Source: Curtobacterium sp. MCBD17_032 (GTDB taxonomy: Bacteria > Actinomycetota > Actinomycetes > Actinomycetales > Microbacteriaceae). Taken from it: a stretch of DNA of 64,000 nt. Under the pieces are notes generated by a model that was not told where the DNA came from, did no database searches, and saw only the letters and a list, made by a program, of their open reading frames with translations. Positions 50,475 through 61,358 of the stretch are shown here, piece after piece. The stretch covers positions 372,001 through 436,000 of the forward strand of contig NZ_QKTO01000001.1 in the NCBI RefSeq assembly GCF_003234855.1, in the 5' to 3' direction. The position numbers were made by a program, and so were the translations under genes. Positions within the stretch are counted from its first letter, which is position 1, and each line of letters opens with the position of its first letter.

Positions 50475-51248
50475 CTACGGTCGGGCGACGACGAGCACCA
50501 GCGACCCCTCGTACGACGGCTGCACGCGGAGCCGGCCGTGCCGGGCGTCCCACGATCCGTCCTCGAGCGCGGTTCGGAGCGCGTTGACCGAGCGCTGCGC
50601 CGTCATCTCGTCGACGAACGCCCAGGCAGAGTTCGCCTTGCGGGCGCCCGGGTCGAGGAGTCGTTCCGGTCGGCCGTAGTACGCCTCCGAGAACCCGTCG
50701 ACGCACGTGAACGGGATCGGGAGGCGCGTGGTCGTGACGTCGCCGCCGAGGGCGGCCGTGATCCGGTCGAGGGACGGGTAGCGCCGGGCCTCGGTCGCCA
50801 TCACCTCGGGCGCGTACTCGGCCAGCCAGAGGTCCTCGACGCGGGCGGGGTCGCACGTGAGCAGGACGACCGGGCCGCGGGTGACGCGCCGGACCTCGGC
50901 CAGGCCGCGGTCGAGGTCGGACCACTGGTGCACGGAGAACGTCGCCATCGCCGCGTCGAAGGCGTCGTCGGCGAAGGGCAGGTCCTCGGCGGACGCGTCC
51001 ACGGCCTCCGGCAGGTCGACCGGACGCTGCGCCCGCATGGTCGCGGAGGGCTCGACGGCGGTGACCTCGCGGTCCCGCGGCTCGTACGACCCGGCACCCG
51101 CCCCGACGTTCAGCACGGTGCGGGCCTGCCCGAGTGCCGACCGGATCGCCCGTTCGAACGACGGTTCCGGCCGGCGGTACCGGGTGTACCCGTCACCGAT
51201 GGTGCCGTAGTCGGCGTCCCCGGCTGATCCGTCCGCAGTCCTCGTCAC
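50475..51248 (-). CDS. class I SAM-dependent methyltransferase
   Basis: GTG 51248 starts a 257-residue protein with the UbiE/Methyltransf_11 order: YGTIGDGYTRYRRPEPSFE, motif I as VLNVGAGAGSYEP (about 45-57), AVEPSATM (acidic position of motif II), AEDLPFADDAFDAAMATFSV with HQWSD (motif III), and DRGLAEVRRVTRGPVVLLTC. It transfers methyl from SAM to an unknown small molecule. Confidence 0.9.
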   Translation of the reverse strand: MTRTADGSAGDADYGTIGDGYTRYRRPEPSFERAIRSALGQARTVLNVGAGAGSYEPRDREVTAVEPSATMRAQRPVDLPEAVDASAEDLPFADDAFDAAMATFSVHQWSDLDRGLAEVRRVTRGPVVLLTCDPARVEDLWLAEYAPEVMATEARRYPSLDRITAALGGDVTTTRLPIPFTCVDGFSEAYYGRPERLLDPGARKANSAWAFVDEMTAQRSVNALRTALEDGSWDARHGRLRVQPSYEGSLVLVVARP

Positions 51249-51302
51249 GCGGTCAGCCTACGGCGGGGGCTCGACAGCGGGACCGACGGGCACCGGGGCG
51301 GC

Positions 51303-52202
51303 TCAGTCGACCGACTCCGAGGACCGGGACGCCGCCCGCTGCTCCGCCAGCTCGGTGGCCGCCCACGTGCCGAGCAGGGCGAGGGAGCGCTCGGACTCCG
51401 ATCCGGGGTCGGCGCCGTAGGTGAACACCGTGAGCCCGGGGTCCGCGACGAGGTCGAGCGCCTCGAACGACAGCTCGAGGTCCCCGACGATCGGGTGGTG
51501 CAGGTGCTTCCGGCCCGAGCGGTGCACGTGCACGTCGTGCTCGGCCCACCACGTGCGGAACTCCTCGCTCTTCACCGACAGCTCGCCGACCAGGGTCATC
51601 AGGCCCGGCTCGCAGGGGTTCGAGGCCGCCGTCGTCCGCAGCACGGCGACGGCGTCCCGGGCCGTCTGCTCCCAGCGCGGGAAGAAGTCGCGGGCCGCCG
51701 GGTCGAGGAACGCGAACCGGGCGGTGTTGACCGGGCGTCCGGCCCCGGCGAAGACGGGCGCGTAGAGCGCGCGGCCGAGCGTGTTCGTCGCGACGATGTC
51801 GAGCCGCTCGTTGCGGACCCATGCGGGTGCCCCGGTGATCGCGTCGAGGAGCCGCTGCACCGCGGGGCGGACCGAGGTCGGCACGGCACGGTGGGTGCTC
51901 TTCACGCCGGCGTTCGCGAGCCGGGCGAGGTCGGCCAGGTGCGCGCGCTCGGCCTCGTCGAGCTGCAGCGCGGTGGCGAGCCCGTCGAGCACGCCCTCCG
52001 AGACGCCCTTCAGCGTGCCGCGCTCGAGGCGCGTGTAGTAGTCGACGCTGACGCCGGCGAGCATCGCGACCTCGTGGCGCCGGAGCCCGGGGACGCGCCG
52101 GGTCCCGCCGCCGAAGGACGGCATGCCGGCCTGCTCGGGGGTGAGGCGCGCTCGTCGGCTGGAGAGGAAGTCGCGGATCTCGTTGCGGACGTCGATACCC
52201 AT
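51303..52202 (-). CDS. XRE-type regulator with MmyB-like ligand domain
   Basis: ATG 52202 is 6 bases after a TAGCCT box (52214-52209). The 299-residue protein has the helix-turn-helix (VPGLRRHEVAMLAGVSVDYY then TRLERGTLKGVSEGVLDGLA) at about 35-85 and the MmyB domain (WVRNERLDIVATNTLGRALY, FLDPAARDFFPRWEQTARDA, HRSGRKHLHHPIVGDLELSF). In actinobacteria such regulators usually sit beside an SDR or reductase target; none is adjacent on the divergent side here, where the CNNM gene lies upstream on the same strand. Confidence 0.92.
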   Translation of the reverse strand: MGIDVRNEIRDFLSSRRARLTPEQAGMPSFGGGTRRVPGLRRHEVAMLAGVSVDYYTRLERGTLKGVSEGVLDGLATALQLDEAERAHLADLARLANAGVKSTHRAVPTSVRPAVQRLLDAITGAPAWVRNERLDIVATNTLGRALYAPVFAGAGRPVNTARFAFLDPAARDFFPRWEQTARDAVAVLRTTAASNPCEPGLMTLVGELSVKSEEFRTWWAEHDVHVHRSGRKHLHHPIVGDLELSFEALDLVADPGLTVFTYGADPGSESERSLALLGTWAATELAEQRAASRSSESVD

Positions 52203-52270
52203 GACGTCAGGCTACGTGGCGGAGCCGGTGCCGGCGCTGCCGGCCGCGACGGTGCGGTGGTCGGGGACCG

Positions 52271-52317
52271 CCGGACGGGAGGCCCGACACCGGTCCGGTG
52301 GTGGGCCTCCCGTCCGG
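52271..52317. terminator. recurrent-core terminator
   Basis: A 15-bp perfect outer stem (52271-52285 with 52303-52317) with further pairing inside around CACCGG and CCGGTG, built on GGACGGGAGGCCC. It ends the minus-strand CNNM gene. Confidence 0.85.
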
Positions 52318-52323
52318 TGCTGG

Positions 52324-53607
52324 TCACCCCGGGACGTCGGCCGCTGCTCCGGCCGGTACTGCGCTGATCCGCACGCGGGCGACGCGGTGACCGGCCATGG
52401 CGGTCACCTCGAGCCGGTGCCCGCCGACCTCGACCACGTCCCCGACGTGCGGAACACGGTCGAGGGCGACCTGGACCAGGCCGCCGACGGTCTCGTAGTC
52501 GCCGTCCGGCAGGACCGGACCGCCGTCGGCCGCGAGGTCCTCGAGGACGAGTGCCCCGTCGACCTCGTCGTGCCGGACGGGGGCGCGGTCGTCGTACTCG
52601 TCGCGGATGGTCCCGACCAGGTCCTCGAGCAGGGCTTCGAGCGTGACCATGCCCGCGCTGCCGCCGTACTCGTCGACGACGAGGGCGATCTGGTGTCCGT
52701 CGGCACGCATGTCCGCGATCGCCCCGGTCAGGGACTTCGTCTCGGGCATCGCGAGCACGGGCCGCACCACGGTCGCGACGGCCGCGCTCGGGTCGGCCGG
52801 TCGCAGGAGGTCGCGGAGGTGCACGAAGCCGACGACGTCGTCCCGGGATCCGGCCGTGACGAGGTACCGCGTGTGCCCGCGGTCGATCGCCTGGTCTGCC
52901 GCCCGGGCGAGGGGCAGATCGGCGTCGAGGACGTCGACGTCGAACCACGGGCGCATGGACTCCCGGAGGATGCGGTCCCCGGCGTCGAGGGCGCTGCGCG
53001 CGATCCGGCGGCCCTGCGCGTCGATCGCGTCGTGGTCGGTCACGAGGCCGCGGAGCTCCTCGGTGCTCATCGACGCGCTGCGGGCGTCGGGGTCCCCGCC
53101 GAGGAGCCGGACCACGGCGTTCGTGGACGTCGAGAGCACCCAGATCACCGGACGCATGAGGACGGCGAAGCGGTCGAGCGTCGGTGCGACGAGCATCGAG
53201 AACCCCTCGGCGCGCTGGAGGGCCAGGCGCTTCGGGACGAGTTCCCCGAACACGAGCGAGAGGTAGGCGATGACGAGGGTCATCCCCACGAGGGCGACCG
53301 CCTCGGCAGCGCCCTGCTCGAGTCCGAGCGCGGTGAACAGCGGGGCGACGTCCGGCGCGATCGACGCGGCACCGTACGCGGCCGAGAAGAACCCGGCGAC
53401 GGTGACGCCGATCTGCACGGCGGAGAGGAAGCGGTTGGGGTCGCGTCCGAGTGCGGCGACCCGTGCCCCGCGGGAGCCGCGGCGCTCGAGCTGCTGCAGC
53501 TGGGACTCCCGGAGGGAGACGAGTGCGATCTCGGCGGCGGCGAACACCCCGCCGACGAGCACGAAGAGGACGACGAGTCCGAAGGCGATCCAGGTGTCGG
53601 CGCCCAT
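52324..53607 (-). CDS. hemolysin C/CorC-type CNNM transport protein
   Basis: From ATG 53607 the protein has 427 residues; an in-frame start at 53712 would add 35 unstructured residues. The N-terminal DUF21/CNNM domain has three to four helices (FGLVVLFVLVGGVFAAAEIA, GFFSAAYGAASIAP, VIAYLSLVFGELVPKRLALQ). Two CBS domains follow (RPWFDVDVLDADL to DRGHTRYLV; VRPVLAMPETKS to IALVVDEYGGSAGMVTLEAL) and the CorC/HlyC C-terminal domain (DDRAPVRHDEVDGALVLEDL). The family handles magnesium or cobalt efflux and homeostasis. Confidence 0.9.
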   Translation of the reverse strand: MGADTWIAFGLVVLFVLVGGVFAAAEIALVSLRESQLQQLERRGSRGARVAALGRDPNRFLSAVQIGVTVAGFFSAAYGAASIAPDVAPLFTALGLEQGAAEAVALVGMTLVIAYLSLVFGELVPKRLALQRAEGFSMLVAPTLDRFAVLMRPVIWVLSTSTNAVVRLLGGDPDARSASMSTEELRGLVTDHDAIDAQGRRIARSALDAGDRILRESMRPWFDVDVLDADLPLARAADQAIDRGHTRYLVTAGSRDDVVGFVHLRDLLRPADPSAAVATVVRPVLAMPETKSLTGAIADMRADGHQIALVVDEYGGSAGMVTLEALLEDLVGTIRDEYDDRAPVRHDEVDGALVLEDLAADGGPVLPDGDYETVGGLVQVALDRVPHVGDVVEVGGHRLEVTAMAGHRVARVRISAVPAGAAADVPG

Positions 53608-53790
53608 CAGCGGGGCTGCTCGGAGCGGGACGCCTGCGGGGTCGTCAGGTGGGCGGGCGGTCTGTGGTGATCGTCCATCCTGTGATCCTGCACAGGATGA
53701 CTGGGGAGACACCGCAGGACTGCTGTGCCGCAGCTGTCCACTCGGCGGCTCCGCCCTCGGCGGCGCCGCCGCGGCGGGACCCGGACCGGC

Positions 53791-54816
53791 CTAGAGCGCC
53801 TGCCCGGTGTGCGCGGCGATCCACGCGGCCGGGTCGATCGGGAGCGTGCCGTCCATGAGCACCTCGAGGTGCAGGTGCGCTCCGGTCGAGACCCCGGACG
53901 ACCCGACGCTGCCGACGAACTGGCCGGGCTCGACACGGTCACCGACCCGCAGTGGTGAGGAGCCGGGGATCATGTGGCCGTACAGGGTCGAGACCTTCCG
54001 GCCGTCCACGACGTGGTCGATGATGACGGTCTCGCCGTACGAGAAGTACACGCCCGAGACCCGCACCGTCCCCGCGGCCACGGCCCCGATCGGCGCTCCC
54101 ATGCCCGGGTTGAAGTCGAGGCCCTGGTGCAGGGACGAGCACGCGCCGCAGGGTGCCGTGCGGTACCCGAACCCGGAGCTCATCCGCACCGGCCCGGGGA
54201 ACGGCGAGCGGACCGCGCCGCCGTAGGTCACCGTGTCGCCGGCCGTGGCGTCGGCTGCCGCGAGGCCACCGCCGACCGTGAAGCCGTCGCGGCTCGTGCT
54301 CGCGAGGGCGACCTGGGTGACGGCGAAGTCCTGGGTGGTGACCGCCGGTGCGAGCGTCGAGGTGGCGGCCGAGGTGCCGGTGCCGGCATGCGCGGGCATG
54401 GCGGAGGCGCCGAACATGACGAGGGCGGCGACGGCGCTCGTCACCGTGAGGCGGCTGGCGCGGGCGGCGCGACGGGGGCTCGGCGGGGCCGGTGTCGTGG
54501 TGCCGACGGCCGGCGTCCGGTGGTGCGGCGCGAGGGTGACCCGGCGGCGTGGCACGCGGCGGATGCGGGTGTCGACATGGGCGCGCGGCGCGGGGGCGGC
54601 GACGCGGGGCGGCTCGGCCGGGGCGGGCTGCCCAGCGGGCACGGCCTGCTCGGCGGACGGAGCCGGCACGGTCTGCTCGCTCCGACCGGTGCCCGCGGCT
54701 GGCTGGGTCCGCCCGGTGTGCTCCGCCCGCGCGGCCCGTTCGGCGGCGAGGGCAGCGCGACGGGTCAGGTGCACGACGGGCGTGCTGCTGGGGTGGTCTG
54801 CGTCGGGGGGAGTCAT
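53791..54816 (-). CDS. M23 family metallopeptidase (cell-wall endopeptidase)
   Basis: ATG 54816 opens a 341-residue protein. A Pro/Ala-rich cytoplasmic part of about 120 residues precedes one membrane helix (LTVTSAVAALVMFGASAMP), so the N-terminus is unusually long for a signal anchor. The C-terminal LytM domain has SGFGYRTAPCGACSSLHQGL with the zinc ligands HxxxD, and GVSTGAHLHLEVLMDG with HxH. It should cut or help to cut peptidoglycan cross-bridges. A CAGAAT box lies upstream near 54835. Confidence 0.9.
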   Translation of the reverse strand: MTPPDADHPSSTPVVHLTRRAALAAERAARAEHTGRTQPAAGTGRSEQTVPAPSAEQAVPAGQPAPAEPPRVAAPAPRAHVDTRIRRVPRRRVTLAPHHRTPAVGTTTPAPPSPRRAARASRLTVTSAVAALVMFGASAMPAHAGTGTSAATSTLAPAVTTQDFAVTQVALASTSRDGFTVGGGLAAADATAGDTVTYGGAVRSPFPGPVRMSSGFGYRTAPCGACSSLHQGLDFNPGMGAPIGAVAAGTVRVSGVYFSYGETVIIDHVVDGRKVSTLYGHMIPGSSPLRVGDRVEPGQFVGSVGSSGVSTGAHLHLEVLMDGTLPIDPAAWIAAHTGQAL

Positions 54817-55010
54817 GGCCGCAGCCCATTCTGCACGAAGCTGTCCGCTTGTACAGCCCCTCTTCCGTCGAGCACGCGGCGTCGCCGGTGGTCGCCGTCA
54901 CGGCGGGTGGGCGGCGGCCCCGCTGGGAGTCGACCCGGCGGTCACGGGCGATCCGGGCCTCCCGGCCGGCCGGTCGGTAGGGTCGGGGGAAGCGACGGAG
55001 AGGACCCCTC

Positions 55011-55499
55011 ATGGCCCGATCGCCGCGGGAGCGGCACGAACCCATCGACCTGCGGTCGGCGGAGGTCGTGCTCGCCGGCACCCATGACCTGCTCCCCGTC
55101 CTCCGGTCGGCGGCCGTGCGTGCCGGGGTCGACGCAGCGCGCATGCGGGTGGTCGGCGTCGAGGACGTCCCGGACCCGGACGGCCGGGCGGACGCCGAAC
55201 TCGCGGTCATCGCGATCCGCCGCTCCGGGGACGACCCGGCGTTCCACCGTGCGCAGGAGACGGCGGAGCTCATCGCGCCGATGCTCCGACCAGGTGCCGT
55301 GCGCATCGTCATCACCGTGTCGGGCCGCACCCGGCTCGTGCCGAAGCTCGAGCGCGCCCTCACGGCGGAGGTCCTGCACCAGCTCGGAGCGGCCACGGCG
55401 GTGTCCGGCTTCCGTCGGCCGTTCCGCAACCTGCGGACCCGGCTCGGGACCGCCGGGCTGCGCACCGCCGGCCTGCGGGTGTTCCGTCTGACGGTCTGA
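55011..55499 (+). CDS. hypothetical protein
   Basis: ATG 55011 has GGAGAGG 7 bases upstream and a TAGGGT box at 54979-54984. The 162-residue soluble protein has alternating strands and helices (DLRSAEVVLAGTHDLLPVLR, RMRVVGVEDVPDPDGRADAE, LIAPMLRPGAVRIVITVSGR) and a basic end (FRRPFRNLRTRLGTAGLRTA). No motif or family is recognised. It lies between the M23 peptidase and isocitrate dehydrogenase genes and is probably monocistronic. Confidence 0.65.
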   Translation: MARSPRERHEPIDLRSAEVVLAGTHDLLPVLRSAAVRAGVDAARMRVVGVEDVPDPDGRADAELAVIAIRRSGDDPAFHRAQETAELIAPMLRPGAVRIVITVSGRTRLVPKLERALTAEVLHQLGAATAVSGFRRPFRNLRTRLGTAGLRTAGLRVFRLTV

Positions 55500-55581
55500 C
55501 GGCCGGGAGGTCCGCCGTACGTCCGGCAGTGCGCCGGCGTCCACAGGCGCGAGCTTGGCCGACAGTTTCCCCAGCGTCGGT

Positions 55582-55618
55582 GTCTCGACGTCGAGACATC
55601 TCGCGCCGCGAGTAGCGT
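55582..55618 (+). promoter_or_regulatory. palindromic operator and promoter of isocitrate dehydrogenase
   Basis: A perfect 16-bp palindrome, GTCTCGACGTCGAGAC (55582-55597), overlaps the -35 position of a promoter whose -10 box is TAGCGT at 55613-55618. A repressor bound there would block RNA polymerase. The site resembles TCTTGACGTCAAGA-type operators I recall at TCA-cycle genes of related bacteria. Confidence 0.6.
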
Positions 55619-55658
55619 GGGGGGCACGGACCGCGCGAACAAGGGAGTACCCGCCAGC

Positions 55659-57869
<2,211 letters not shown>

Positions 57870-57882
57870 GCGCGGCTCCACG

Positions 57883-57926
57883 CGGACGGGAGGCCCGGTG
57901 CCGGCTGGCACCGGGCCTCCCGTCCG
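57883..57926 (+). terminator. recurrent-core terminator of icd
   Basis: A perfect 20-bp stem (57883-57902 with 57907-57926), GGCT loop, 13 bases after the stop. It is the most perfect member of the GGACGGGAGGCCCG terminator family in the window. Confidence 0.92.
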
Positions 57927-57976
57927 TTCGCGCTCGGCGGGCCCGCGGACCCGCTGCGGCCCGACGCTGACCCCGG

Positions 57977-58029
57977 CGCGAAAGCGACAATCCGCGGGGA
58001 TCCTTCCGCGCACACCTGTCGCTTTCGCG
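57977..58029. repeat. inverted repeat with 13-bp arms
   Basis: CGCGAAAGCGACA at 57977-57989 pairs perfectly with 58017-58029; the 27-base centre holds the pair CCGCGG and CCGCG around GATCC. It lies between icd and the convergent DUF3817 gene but is not of the recurrent terminator type. Confidence 0.6.
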
Positions 58030-58067
58030 ACCCGTTCCCGCGCGCGAGCCCGGCCGGCGGCCCGTCG

Positions 58068-58535
58068 TCAGCGGGACGGCACCGGTGGCCCGAGCACGAG
58101 CAGCACGCCGAACACGGCCGCGACGAGCACGACGCCGACCACGGCCGCGAGCACGGGGTGCCGCACCACGACGAACAGCAACCGGTCGAGCGGACCAGGA
58201 CGTTCCCCGGCTGCCGGCTCCCGACGCCACGGGCCGTCGAGCATGCCACGCCGGGCGACCGCGACCTCGAACGGCAGCGTCGTGTACGGCACGATCGAGC
58301 TGAGCCAACCGAGGGCCGTGACGCCGAACGACCAGCGCTGGTTCACCGCGACGACGGTCGTGGCGACGAGGTAGGCGAGGAACACGAAGCCGTGCACGCC
58401 GCCGCCGACCCGGACGGGCCAGTCCCCGGCACCGAGGCCGTACTTCAGCAGCATGCCCACCAGGAGCATCGTCCAGGTCACGAGTTCGGCGATCGCGAGG
58501 CCGCGGAACAGGGATCGAGGCGTCATGTCGTCCAT
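58068..58535 (-). CDS. DUF3817 domain-containing membrane protein
   Basis: The 155-residue protein starts at ATG 58535 (ATG 58526 is the alternative). It has the DUF3817 order: LFRGLAIAELVTWTMLLVGM, LKYGLGAGDWPVRVGGGVHG with the conserved Gly-His, FVFLAYLVATTVVAVNQRWS and GWLSSIVPYTTLPFEVAVAR. A further helix near the C-terminus (LAAVVGVVLVAAVFGVLLVL) extends the usual three. Function unknown. Confidence 0.88.
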   Translation of the reverse strand: MDDMTPRSLFRGLAIAELVTWTMLLVGMLLKYGLGAGDWPVRVGGGVHGFVFLAYLVATTVVAVNQRWSFGVTALGWLSSIVPYTTLPFEVAVARRGMLDGPWRREPAAGERPGPLDRLLFVVVRHPVLAAVVGVVLVAAVFGVLLVLGPPVPSR

Positions 58536-58562
58536 CGTGGCGGATCGCGCTGGGGGACAGCA

Positions 58563-58594
58563 CGACGCCCCGGACCGACCGGTCCGGGGCGTCG
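58563..58594 (-). terminator. terminator of the DUF4832 gene
   Basis: A perfect 14-bp stem (58563-58576 with 58581-58594) with GACC loop, directly downstream of the minus-strand stop at 58607. Confidence 0.85.
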
Positions 58595-58606
58595 CAGGGG
58601 CTGCGG

Positions 58607-60040
58607 TCAGCGCCGGACGGACACGACCTGGCCGAGGTCGTTCACGCCCGTGCGGGCGTTCCACGTGCCGACGTTCGCGGTCTGGATCGCGAAGTCCGGA
58701 TCGGCTGCGATCGACCGTTCCGGTGCGGGCAGCGCGAGCGCCACGCGCCACTTCCCGGACGGCACCCGGGCGAGCGAGGCGGTGACGGTCGCGGTCGTCC
58801 CGGGCTGCCAGGACGATGCGTCCGCCCGGACGGGGACGGTCACGCGGCGGCGGCCGTCGGTCAGGACGAGCTGCACCGGGCGCGGGTTGTAGGGCGCGGC
58901 CCAGCCGTCGTTCCGGACCGACACCGACACCGACGCGTGCTTGCCGGACGTCACGGTGCTCGACGTCATCGTGAACCGGTAGCCGAGCTTCTTGGCCGCG
59001 TCCGTCATCCCCGCTCCGCCCCACGACGCCAGGACGTCCTTGTTGTAGTCGAGGTTCAGGTAGCTGAAGTGGTACTTCGCCATCTCCGCCGAGGCCGACG
59101 GGTACTCCGACCGCGGCGCGTTCACCGCGCAGGTCTCACCACCGACCGGGACGTACCGCGATTCGGCCCCGAGGTAGTCCTGGTCGAGCGACAGCGGGGA
59201 GCTCAGGAAGGTGCCGAAGTCGTCGGGCGAGGCGAGGAAGCAGTCGTTGTGGTGGCCGATGCGCGACGCTGCCGAGCCGTCGTGCGCCTGCGCGGGTGTG
59301 AGGGCCCCGGCGGTCCCGGACGGCGTGCGCAGGGCGTCCTGCTTCATCTGCATGGTGCGCACCTGGATCGAGCGGCTGGACGGCAGGGCGGCGAGTTCGG
59401 CCTCGACCACCTGTCGTCGGGCGTCCTTGTCGGCCTCGGTCAGGACGCCGGGGTTCGCCGGGTCGCTCGCGAAGTGGTCCGTGTAGTACCCCTCGCCCCA
59501 GAGGCCGATGAAGCCCTCCTGCAGGGTGGGGATGACGTCCGCGTTCCGGCGGAGGGTGGGCGTGAGCTGCTCGATGTGCGCGAGCACCGTCGGCAGGTCG
59601 GCGTCCCCGTACGGCGCCGTGTAGGGCCAGGCGCCGCCCTGCACGTAGGCGAACCGGGTGATCACGCCGACCCCGGCCGCGCGCGCGGTGTCGTAGTCGT
59701 GCTGCACGAGCCGGAGCCAGGCCGGGCTGAGGCGCCGTTGGTCGACGAACGCCTCCATGTAGAACACCCGGACGATCTGGGTGACGCCCTCGCTGCGGTA
59801 GCCCCGGAGGGTCGCGGCGTCGAGCGGGGTGTACCCGGTACCGTCGGCGCGGAAGTGCGTCTCGGTGGTGTGGTCGAACCCACGGGACGGGTTCGGGATG
59901 ACCGCGTCGCTCGCGGTGTACGACACCGTCCTGCTGGTCGGCGTCGCGTGGTGCCCGCCGGGCGACGCCCACGCGTTGGTCGGCACGGCGAGTGCGATCA
60001 CGGCCGCGAGCGCGGCGGTGGTGATGGTGCGGTGCTGCAT
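58607..60040 (-). CDS. secreted DUF4832/DUF4874 protein, putative glycoside hydrolase-like
   Basis: ATG 60040 opens a 477-residue protein with a signal peptide (ITTAALAAVIALAVPTNAWA). The mature part has DUF4874 text (NPSRGFDHTTETH, TQIVRVFYMEAFVDQRRLSP, GVGVITRFAYVQGGAWPYTA) and then DUF4832 text (GLWGEGYYTDHFASDP, IGHHNDCFLASPDDFG, YGVPVGGETC-like block, LNLDYNKDVLASWGG), ending in a beta domain. The first part resembles a TIM-barrel glycosidase; conserved acids in FIGLWGEGYY may be catalytic. It is divergent to the Gfo/ThuA operon and shares its LacI-like sites, so a role in sugar use is likely. Confidence 0.85.
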   Translation of the reverse strand: MQHRTITTAALAAVIALAVPTNAWASPGGHHATPTSRTVSYTASDAVIPNPSRGFDHTTETHFRADGTGYTPLDAATLRGYRSEGVTQIVRVFYMEAFVDQRRLSPAWLRLVQHDYDTARAAGVGVITRFAYVQGGAWPYTAPYGDADLPTVLAHIEQLTPTLRRNADVIPTLQEGFIGLWGEGYYTDHFASDPANPGVLTEADKDARRQVVEAELAALPSSRSIQVRTMQMKQDALRTPSGTAGALTPAQAHDGSAASRIGHHNDCFLASPDDFGTFLSSPLSLDQDYLGAESRYVPVGGETCAVNAPRSEYPSASAEMAKYHFSYLNLDYNKDVLASWGGAGMTDAAKKLGYRFTMTSSTVTSGKHASVSVSVRNDGWAAPYNPRPVQLVLTDGRRRVTVPVRADASSWQPGTTATVTASLARVPSGKWRVALALPAPERSIAADPDFAIQTANVGTWNARTGVNDLGQVVSVRR

Positions 60041-60125
60041 CGGACGAGCCCCTGTCCTCGGCGCGGACGCTGGCCGGCACCCCCTGGTGCCGCCGTCTCT
60101 GCGCGGATGTGATCTGAAAGTAGGT

Positions 60126-60188
60126 GAATCGATCAAAGAACACCAGGTTTTTCCCGTCGTATCGATTCGAGCCGGATCTCGGTAGCGT
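60126..60188. promoter_or_regulatory. two LacI-like half-palindromic sites and promoter of the Gfo/ThuA operon
   Basis: GAATCGAT (60126-60133) and ATCGATTC (60161-60168) form an inverted pair 27 bases apart; each contains the ATCGAT core common in LacI operators. The second overlaps the -35 position of the TAGCGT box (60183-60188), 6 bases before the start of the Gfo gene. The region also serves the divergent DUF4832 gene. Confidence 0.55.
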
Positions 60189-60194
60189 GGACGC

Positions 60195-61358
60195 ATGTCG
60201 CAGACGACTGATGCATCGAAGACGCTGCGCGTCGGGGTGGTCGGGCTCGGTTTCGCCGGGACCACGCACCTCGACGCCTTCACCGCACTCCCCGGCGTGG
60301 AGGTGGTCGCCCTCGCCGGACAGGAACCCGAACGGCTCCGCGAACTCGCCACCAGCCGGGGCGTCCCGAACGCGGTCGCCGACTGGCAGGACCTCGTGGC
60401 CCGGGACGACCTGGACATCGTCTCGATCGGCGTGCCGAACAGCCTGCACCACCCGATCGCGATCGCCGCGCTCGAGTCCGGCAAGCACGTGTTCTGCGAG
60501 AAGCCCCTCGCCACGACCGGCCAGCAGGCGCAGGAGATGGTCGACGCGGCCGTCCGCAACGACCGCGTCCTCGAGGTCGCCTACAACCACCGCCGCCGTG
60601 CCGACGTCCAGTTCCTCGCGACGCACCTGCGTGGCGGGCAGACCGCCGGGACCGCCGTCGACGCCACCGACGACGGCGCCCTCGCCGAGCCGGGCACCGG
60701 ACCGATCGGGGACGTCTACCACGCCCGTGCGAGCTGGATGCGGCGTGCCGGCATCCCGGGCATCCGCAGCTGGTTCGTCAACAAGGAGACCGCGGGCGGC
60801 GGACCGCTCATCGACCTCGGCTCGCACGTGCTCGACATCGCCCTGCACCTGATGGGCGAGCCCCGCGTCGTGACCGCCAGCGCCGTGACGTACAACGAGC
60901 TCGGCCGCGCCGGCCGGGGCGGCAGTGACCGCGACCCGGTGTCGGCCGCGACCGGCCGTCCGTTCGACGTCGAGGACTTCGCGAGCGCACTGCTCCGGTT
61001 CGAGAACGGCGCGAGCCTGCTCCTGCAGGCGTCGTGGGCGAGCTACTCGAAGGACGTCGAGGACATCGAGGTCGAGCTGCTCGGCTCGACCGGCGGCGCG
61101 CGGTTGTTCGTCCGCGACTACGCCACCGAGGGCACCGTGACCCTGTACTCCGACGAGCAGGGCGTCCCGACGGTCACCCGCCCGGGCGTGCAGGTCCCCG
61201 CCGGTCACCACCAGCGCGTCATCGAGGAGTTCCTCGCCACCATCCGCTCCGGTCTGCACGACGGGCACCACGGCGAGTTCGCCCTGCACCGCAGCCGCGT
61301 GGTGGACGCGATCTACGCATCGGCGCAGGCCGGGCACGAAGTGGAGGTCGTCCGGTGA
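60195..61358 (+). CDS. Gfo/Idh/MocA family oxidoreductase
   Basis: ATG 60195 is 6 bases after TAGCGT. The 387-residue protein has the Rossmann start [18 protein letters not shown], the EKP motif in [20 protein letters not shown], and the C-terminal sheet domain with [20 protein letters not shown] carrying the DxGxHxxD catalytic text. It oxidises or reduces a sugar or cyclitol with NAD(P). The ThuA-like gene starts inside its stop (GTGA). Together they fit the breakdown of a disaccharide or sugar derivative. Confidence 0.93.
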   Translation: MSQTTDASKTLRVGVVGLGFAGTTHLDAFTALPGVEVVALAGQEPERLRELATSRGVPNAVADWQDLVARDDLDIVSIGVPNSLHHPIAIAALESGKHVFCEKPLATTGQQAQEMVDAAVRNDRVLEVAYNHRRRADVQFLATHLRGGQTAGTAVDATDDGALAEPGTGPIGDVYHARASWMRRAGIPGIRSWFVNKETAGGGPLIDLGSHVLDIALHLMGEPRVVTASAVTYNELGRAGRGGSDRDPVSAATGRPFDVEDFASALLRFENGASLLLQASWASYSKDVEDIEVELLGSTGGARLFVRDYATEGTVTLYSDEQGVPTVTRPGVQVPAGHHQRVIEEFLATIRSGLHDGHHGEFALHRSRVVDAIYASAQAGHEVEVVR

